Assembly: GCF_025699485.1 (NCBI RefSeq)
Contig: NZ_JANUXN010000004.1
Coordinates: 186,001-250,000 of the forward strand
Direction: 5' to 3'
Origin: Thauera carbonicopians
Lineage (GTDB): Bacteria > Pseudomonadota > Gammaproteobacteria > Burkholderiales > Rhodocyclaceae
DNA: 64,000 nt
Shown here one piece after another: positions 59,964 to 64,000 of this stretch. Position numbers and translations under genes: made by a program. Positions within the stretch are counted from its first letter, which is position 1. Each line of letters begins with the position of its first letter. Below the pieces are notes generated by a model, which saw only the letters and a list, made by a program, of their open reading frames with translations, had not been told where the DNA came from and did not search any database.

Positions 59964-60563
59964 ATGAACATCCTGCAGATCAACGGCAGCGCCCGCAGCG
60001 AAGGCGCGAACTCCACCCGTGTTGCCAACAGCATCATCGCCCGTCTGCTGGCAGCGGACCCCGGCGCCCGCGTCGTGCTGCGCGATCTGGCGCGCAATCC
60101 CGCGCCGGTGGTGGACGAAGCCGCGCTCGGCGCACTGTTCACACCGATTGAGCAGCGTACGCCGGAGCAAGCCGTACGCGTCGCCGAAAGCGATGCGCTG
60201 ATCGCCGAAGTGCAGGCTGCCGACGTCATCGTGCTCGGCGTGCCGATGTACAACTTTGCCATTTCGTCCCAGCTCAAGAACTGGATCGATGCCATCGCCC
60301 GCGCCGGCGTCACCTTCCGCTACACCGAGAACGGCCCCGAAGGCCTGCTGAAGGGCAAGAAGGTCTTCGTCGCCTGCGCTCGCGGCGGCCGCTACCGTGG
60401 TACGTCGACCGACACGCAGACGCCGTACCTGCAGACCGTGCTCGGTTTCGTCGGCCTCACCGACGTCCGCTTCGTCTATGCCGAAGGCCTGAACATGGGC
60501 GAGGAAGCGGCAAAGCAGGGTTTCGCCGAAGCCGAGGCCGACATCGAAGCCGTTCTGGGCTGA
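59964..60563 (+). CDS. azoR: FMN-dependent NADH-azoreductase
   Basis: 199 aa flavodoxin-like enzyme from ATG 59964 (cggagaacagac upstream); an in-frame ATG at 59892 would add 24 residues. [18 protein letters not shown] binds the FMN phosphate; [16 protein letters not shown] and [19 protein letters not shown] are AzoR hallmarks. It reduces quinones and azo compounds with two electrons. Divergent LysR upstream and pirin downstream. Confidence 0.93.
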   Translation: MNILQINGSARSEGANSTRVANSIIARLLAADPGARVVLRDLARNPAPVVDEAALGALFTPIEQRTPEQAVRVAESDALIAEVQAADVIVLGVPMYNFAISSQLKNWIDAIARAGVTFRYTENGPEGLLKGKKVFVACARGGRYRGTSTDTQTPYLQTVLGFVGLTDVRFVYAEGLNMGEEAAKQGFAEAEADIEAVLG

Positions 60564-60685
60564 AAACCTGGCGGCAGGCTGGGCCTTGCCGGTGGCCGCG
60601 CCTGACTGGCCCCGCCGCTTCATCCGGCCTGCCGCACCTCGCCGGCCGCACCTGGCCAGCCGCAGTTCCTAGCAGGAGTACCGAC

Positions 60686-61561
60686 ATGAGCATCCGCCCG
60701 AGCGAAACCGTTTCCCGTCCGCGCGACGTCGAGCGCCTGGTCGTCGGCCAGGCCACGTCCGACGGCGCCGGCGTCAAGCTCACCCGCGTGCTGGCGCAGC
60801 CGCTGCAGCGCCGGCTCGATCCCTTCCTGATGCTGGATGCCTTCGGCAGCGACAAGGCCGACGACTACATCGCCGGTTTTCCCGACCATCCGCACCGTGG
60901 CTTCGAGACCATCACCTACATGATCGCCGGCCGCATGCTGCATCGCGACAGCGCCGGCCATGAAGGCTTGCTGGAAAACGGCGGCGTGCAATGGATGACG
61001 GCCGGGCGCGGCGTGATCCATGCCGAGATCCCGCAGCAGCAGGAAGGCCTGATGGCGGGCTTTCAGCTGTGGCTGAACCTGCCGGCGCGGGACAAATTGT
61101 GCGTGCCCTGGTATCGCGATTTCGCCAGTGGCGAACTGCCCCGCTTCACCACCGATGCCGGCGTGCAGGCGACGGTGATCGCCGGTGAAAGCCACGGCAC
61201 GGCCGGCGCGGTGACGCGCGAGGCGACCGCGCCGCTGTATCTGGACCTGCAGCTGCCGGCCGGCGCGCGCTTCAGCCAGCCCTTGCCGGCCGGGCACAAC
61301 GCTTTCCTGTACGTTTATCGCGGAGAACTGGACGTCGCCGGCACGGCAGTGCCTGCCGGGCGCATGGCCATCCTCGCCAACGATGCGGAGTGCGACGGCG
61401 TGGTCGTCGACGCGGCCGGCGTGGAAACGCGTGCGCTGCTGATCGCCGGCCGGCCGCTGAACGAGCCGATCGCGCAGTACGGGCCTTTCGTCATGAATAC
61501 CGAGCAGGAGATCTACCAGGCACTGGCCGACTACCGCGCTGGCACGCTGGCCGGCGCCTGA
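60686..61561 (+). CDS. Pirin-family protein
   Basis: 291 aa bicupin. The iron-binding set lies in GFPDHPHRGFETITYM (two His) and RGVIHAEIP (His, Glu); the second cupin domain closes the protein (GPFVMNTEQEI). Some pirins oxidise quercetin; others act as regulators. ATG 60686 has agcaggagta upstream. The 122-base gap after azoR shows no gene. An azoR-pirin pair under a LysR regulator points to electrophile or quinone stress. Confidence 0.92.
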   Translation: MSIRPSETVSRPRDVERLVVGQATSDGAGVKLTRVLAQPLQRRLDPFLMLDAFGSDKADDYIAGFPDHPHRGFETITYMIAGRMLHRDSAGHEGLLENGGVQWMTAGRGVIHAEIPQQQEGLMAGFQLWLNLPARDKLCVPWYRDFASGELPRFTTDAGVQATVIAGESHGTAGAVTREATAPLYLDLQLPAGARFSQPLPAGHNAFLYVYRGELDVAGTAVPAGRMAILANDAECDGVVVDAAGVETRALLIAGRPLNEPIAQYGPFVMNTEQEIYQALADYRAGTLAGA

Positions 61562-61601
61562 CGCCGGCTGCGTCCGGGCCGGGGAGGGCCGGTGTAGGCG
61601 G

Positions 61602-62555
61602 CTAGCCGGCGAGTGCCTTCAGCGCCGCCACCTGGGCGGTGATCGGTGCGGGAATCGGCATCTCGCCGGCCAGCATGGCACGGATCTGCGCCGCGTTGTC
61701 CGCCACCGAGGGGGCGTCCGGCAGCGTGCCGAGCGGCGGCGCGCCGCCTTCTTCGCCTGCCACGCCGATCGACGCGATGCCGTCCCGATAGACCTTCATT
61801 TCCGGGCAGCGCCGCGGGTTGGCGTAGATTTCGCCTTCGGTGCCGCGCAACAGCATGGCACGGCCGGTATGGGCGCGGCCGGCACAGGCGCGGCCGCCTG
61901 GGCTGGTATCGGTGCGAAGGAAAGCGTCCATGCGCTCGAGGTATTCGGGGTGGGTGACGGCGACCACCCGCACGCTGCGGCCGTGGCAGGGGTCGAGCAG
62001 TTTGGCGACGATGTGGCCGCTGGCACGCACGCCCATGCGCGTGCGCAGCGCCAGCAGCGGATCGAGCCCGGGCAATAGACCGTCGACGTGGATACAGGCC
62101 AGGCGATCGGCCGCCAATTGCCGCGATGCATCTTCGGCATCGGCGGCAGGCTGCAGGCCGAGGGCGGCGAGCAGCTCGAAAGGGCTCACCCGGGTGTCGA
62201 AATCGTGCCGGCCCTGGATCAGCACCGGCACGCCTTCGCGCGCCAGCAGCATCGCCACCAGCGGCATCAGGTTGGACTGGCGGCGGGCGCCGTTGTAGGT
62301 GGGCAGCACCACGCAGCGCGGGCCGTCGGGCACCGTCAGCTGCACCGTCCGCGCATCCATCGCCTGCTTGAAGCCGATCAGCTCCTCGAGCGATTCGCTC
62401 TTGATGCGGAAGGCGATCAGGATGGCGCCGAGTTCGATGTCCGCTACCTTGCCGTCGAGGATGTCGCCGAACAGGCTTGCCGCCGTGGCAGTGTCGAGTG
62501 AACGCGCGCCCTTGGCGCCTCGTCCGATTTCCTTGATGATTGGGCCGTAGTTCAT
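61602..62555 (-). CDS. ybiB: YbiB-like protein (glycosyltransferase family 3 / TrpD2 fold)
   Basis: 317 aa from ATG 62555; an in-frame ATG at 62573 is possible. MNYGPIIKEIGRGAKGARSL opens the helical N-domain, DAEDASRQ and VRVVAVTHPEYLERM are typical for YbiB. It resembles anthranilate phosphoribosyltransferase but lacks that enzyme's substrate motifs; E. coli YbiB is a DNA-binding protein. Divergent, nearly overlapping promoter region with the next gene. Confidence 0.85.
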   Translation of the reverse strand: MNYGPIIKEIGRGAKGARSLDTATAASLFGDILDGKVADIELGAILIAFRIKSESLEELIGFKQAMDARTVQLTVPDGPRCVVLPTYNGARRQSNLMPLVAMLLAREGVPVLIQGRHDFDTRVSPFELLAALGLQPAADAEDASRQLAADRLACIHVDGLLPGLDPLLALRTRMGVRASGHIVAKLLDPCHGRSVRVVAVTHPEYLERMDAFLRTDTSPGGRACAGRAHTGRAMLLRGTEGEIYANPRRCPEMKVYRDGIASIGVAGEEGGAPPLGTLPDAPSVADNAAQIRAMLAGEMPIPAPITAQVAALKALAG

Positions 62556-62631
62556 GGCGGCGATTATGGGCATGTTTGCAGCCGCTCACCAGCCCGCCCT
62601 GTGCCAACCCCGAATACGGAGCGAATACAGA

Positions 62632-63513
62632 ATGGAAGTCGGATTCATCGGTCTCGGCCTCATGGGCCGGCCCATGGCATTGAACCTGATCAAGGCCGGC
62701 CACACGGTGCATGTCTGGAGCAGAAGGCGTGAATCGATGCAGCCGCTGCTCGACGCCGGCGCGAATGACGCCGCCAGCGCGGCCGAAGTCGCCCGCCGTG
62801 CGGCGATCACGATCAGCATCGTCGCCGACGCACCCGATGTCGAGCAGGTCACGCTCGGCGCCGATGGTGTCGCCGACGGCGCTTCTGCCGGCCACATCCA
62901 CATCGACATGAGCACGATCGCGCCGGCGGCGGCGCAGTCGATCGCGGCCCGCCTGGCCGAACGCGGCGTGAGCATGATCGACGCGCCGGTGTCCGGCGGC
63001 GAAGTCGGCGCCATCGCCGCCACGCTGACGATCATGGCCGGCGGCGACGCGGCGGCGTTCGAACGTGCGCTGCCGCTGTTCCAGGCCATGGGCAAGTCCG
63101 TCACCCGCATCGGCGACAGCGGCGCGGGCCAGGTCGCCAAGGCCTGCAACCAGATCCTGACCGGTGTCGGCGTGGCGGCGGTGGCCGAGGCGCTGAATTT
63201 CGCCAACAAGAGCGGCGTCGACGCCGCCAGGGTGCGCGAGGCGCTGCTCGGCGGCTTCGCCTATTCACGCGTGCTCGAGAATCACGGCCAGCGCATGCTC
63301 GACCGCAACTTCAAGCCGGGCTTCAAGGCCTGGATGCACCAGAAGGACATGCGCATCGTCATGGAAGAGGCGCACCGCCTCGGCCTGGCGCTGCCGTCGT
63401 CGGCAGCGACGGCGCAGATGTTCAACGCCATGGTCGGCAGCGGCCTGGGCGAAGACGACTCGGTGGCGATGCTGAAGCTGCTCGAAGGCATGAGCGGCGG
63501 CAGCGGCAAGTGA
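62632..63513 (+). CDS. Beta-hydroxyacid dehydrogenase (3-hydroxyisobutyrate / tartronate semialdehyde reductase family)
   Basis: 293 aa from ATG 62632 (acggagcg upstream); an in-frame ATG at 62554 overlaps ybiB. NAD(P) site GFIGLGLMGRPMALNLIKAG at residues 4-23, substrate motif DAPVSGGEVGA, and catalytic Lys in GAGQVAKACNQI are present. It oxidises or reduces a small 3-hydroxyacid; the exact substrate cannot be told. A paralogue starts 11 bases downstream. Confidence 0.9.
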   Translation: MEVGFIGLGLMGRPMALNLIKAGHTVHVWSRRRESMQPLLDAGANDAASAAEVARRAAITISIVADAPDVEQVTLGADGVADGASAGHIHIDMSTIAPAAAQSIAARLAERGVSMIDAPVSGGEVGAIAATLTIMAGGDAAAFERALPLFQAMGKSVTRIGDSGAGQVAKACNQILTGVGVAAVAEALNFANKSGVDAARVREALLGGFAYSRVLENHGQRMLDRNFKPGFKAWMHQKDMRIVMEEAHRLGLALPSSAATAQMFNAMVGSGLGEDDSVAMLKLLEGMSGGSGK

Positions 63514-63523
63514 GGGGGCGGAC

Positions 63524-64000
63524 ATGAAAGTCGGTTTCATCGGACTGGGGGTGATGGGCGAGCCGATGGCGCGCCATCTGCGTGCGGCGGGACATGATCT
63601 GGCGGTGTGGGCGCGCCGGCCGGAGTCGGCGGCAGCGCTGGCCGCCGAAGGCGTGCCGGTGTGCGCCACGCCTGCCGAGCTGGCGGCGCGCTGCGACGCG
63701 GTGATCACCATCGTCACCGCCAGCGCGGACGTGGATGCGCTGGCTTTCGGCGAGCAGGGCCTGGCCGCCGGCTTCGCGCCCGGCGCCGTCCACGTCGACA
63801 TGAGCACGATCGCGCCGGCGATGGCGCGTTCGCTGGCCGAGCGCTACGCCGCGCGCGGCATCGGCTTCGTCGATGCACCGGTGTCCGGCGGCGGCCAGGG
63901 CGCGCGCGAGGCGGCGCTGGCGATCATGGCCGGCGCCGACGAGGCCGTGCTGGCGCGCGTGCGGCCGCTGCTCGAGGCGGTGGGCAAGCGCATCGTGCAC
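63524..64000 (+). CDS. Second beta-hydroxyacid dehydrogenase, cut by the window end
   Basis: 159 codons are visible from ATG 63524 (gggggcggac upstream); the frame is open to the last base. GFIGLGVMGEPMARHLRAAG gives the NAD(P) site and DAPVSGGGQGA the substrate motif. It is a clear paralogue of the gene before it, and they probably form one operon. The catalytic lysine lies beyond the window. Confidence 0.9.
   Translation, partial: MKVGFIGLGVMGEPMARHLRAAGHDLAVWARRPESAAALAAEGVPVCATPAELAARCDAVITIVTASADVDALAFGEQGLAAGFAPGAVHVDMSTIAPAMARSLAERYAARGIGFVDAPVSGGGQGAREAALAIMAGADEAVLARVRPLLEAVGKRIVH

Overview
The window is a strongly GC-rich chromosomal segment from a betaproteobacterium, most likely of the Rhodocyclales (Azoarcus / Thauera / Aromatoleum group). 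This placement is inference. It rests on the tRNA-Tyr/Gly/Thr-tuf operon followed by tRNA-Trp-secE-nusG, the unbroken rplKAJL-rpoBC-str-S10-spc-alpha block, a PhaM-type polyhydroxybutyrate granule protein, a fused indolepyruvate ferredoxin oxidoreductase, and a Liv-type transporter packed among acyl-CoA ligases. No rRNA, CRISPR array, prophage or insertion sequence is visible.

Layout. (1) 1-8066, + strand: a catabolic uptake and activation operon. It holds the C-terminus of an acyl-CoA synthetase, a branched-chain-amino-acid-type ABC transporter (livG, livH, livM, a substrate-binding gene, livF), a PaaK-like ligase and an alpha-methylacyl-CoA racemase / CoA-transferase family protein. The substrate-binding gene carries an in-frame TGA where relatives have a Trp codon. 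(2) 8092-13017: phaM, a hybrid sensor kinase divergent from a LuxR-type response regulator, an orphan ParA-like ATPase, and a membrane-anchored methyltransferase. (3) 13359-16946, - strand: the fused indolepyruvate oxidoreductase. (4) 17155-49461, + strand: about 32 kb of transcription and translation genes, from the tRNA operon and tuf copy 1 through rplQ, closed by a strong terminator. The two tuf genes look identical. (5) 49494-64000: housekeeping and accessory genes: galE, uvrA, an MFS transporter, ssb, a metallo-beta-lactamase-fold hydrolase, tcdA, a small CbiX/SirB chelatase, a PilZ protein, dsbB, a lysR / azoR / pirin group, ybiB and two tandem beta-hydroxyacid dehydrogenases, the second cut by the window end.

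The non-coding DNA is the least ordinary part. Three intergenic gaps carry copies of one long inverted repeat (REPIN/BIME-like). The ribosomal block holds many perfect hairpins at operon joints: a terminator-like attenuator just upstream of rpsL, a hairpin with a UUCG loop between rplL and rpoB, a hairpin over the nusG stop codon, and promoters whose -10 or -35 boxes lie inside hairpins. The rpsL and rplC leaders share a stem-loop with nearly the same eight-base loop. No wholly new multi-gene system is evident. The best leads are the broken transporter gene, the possible r-protein leader motif and the repeat family.
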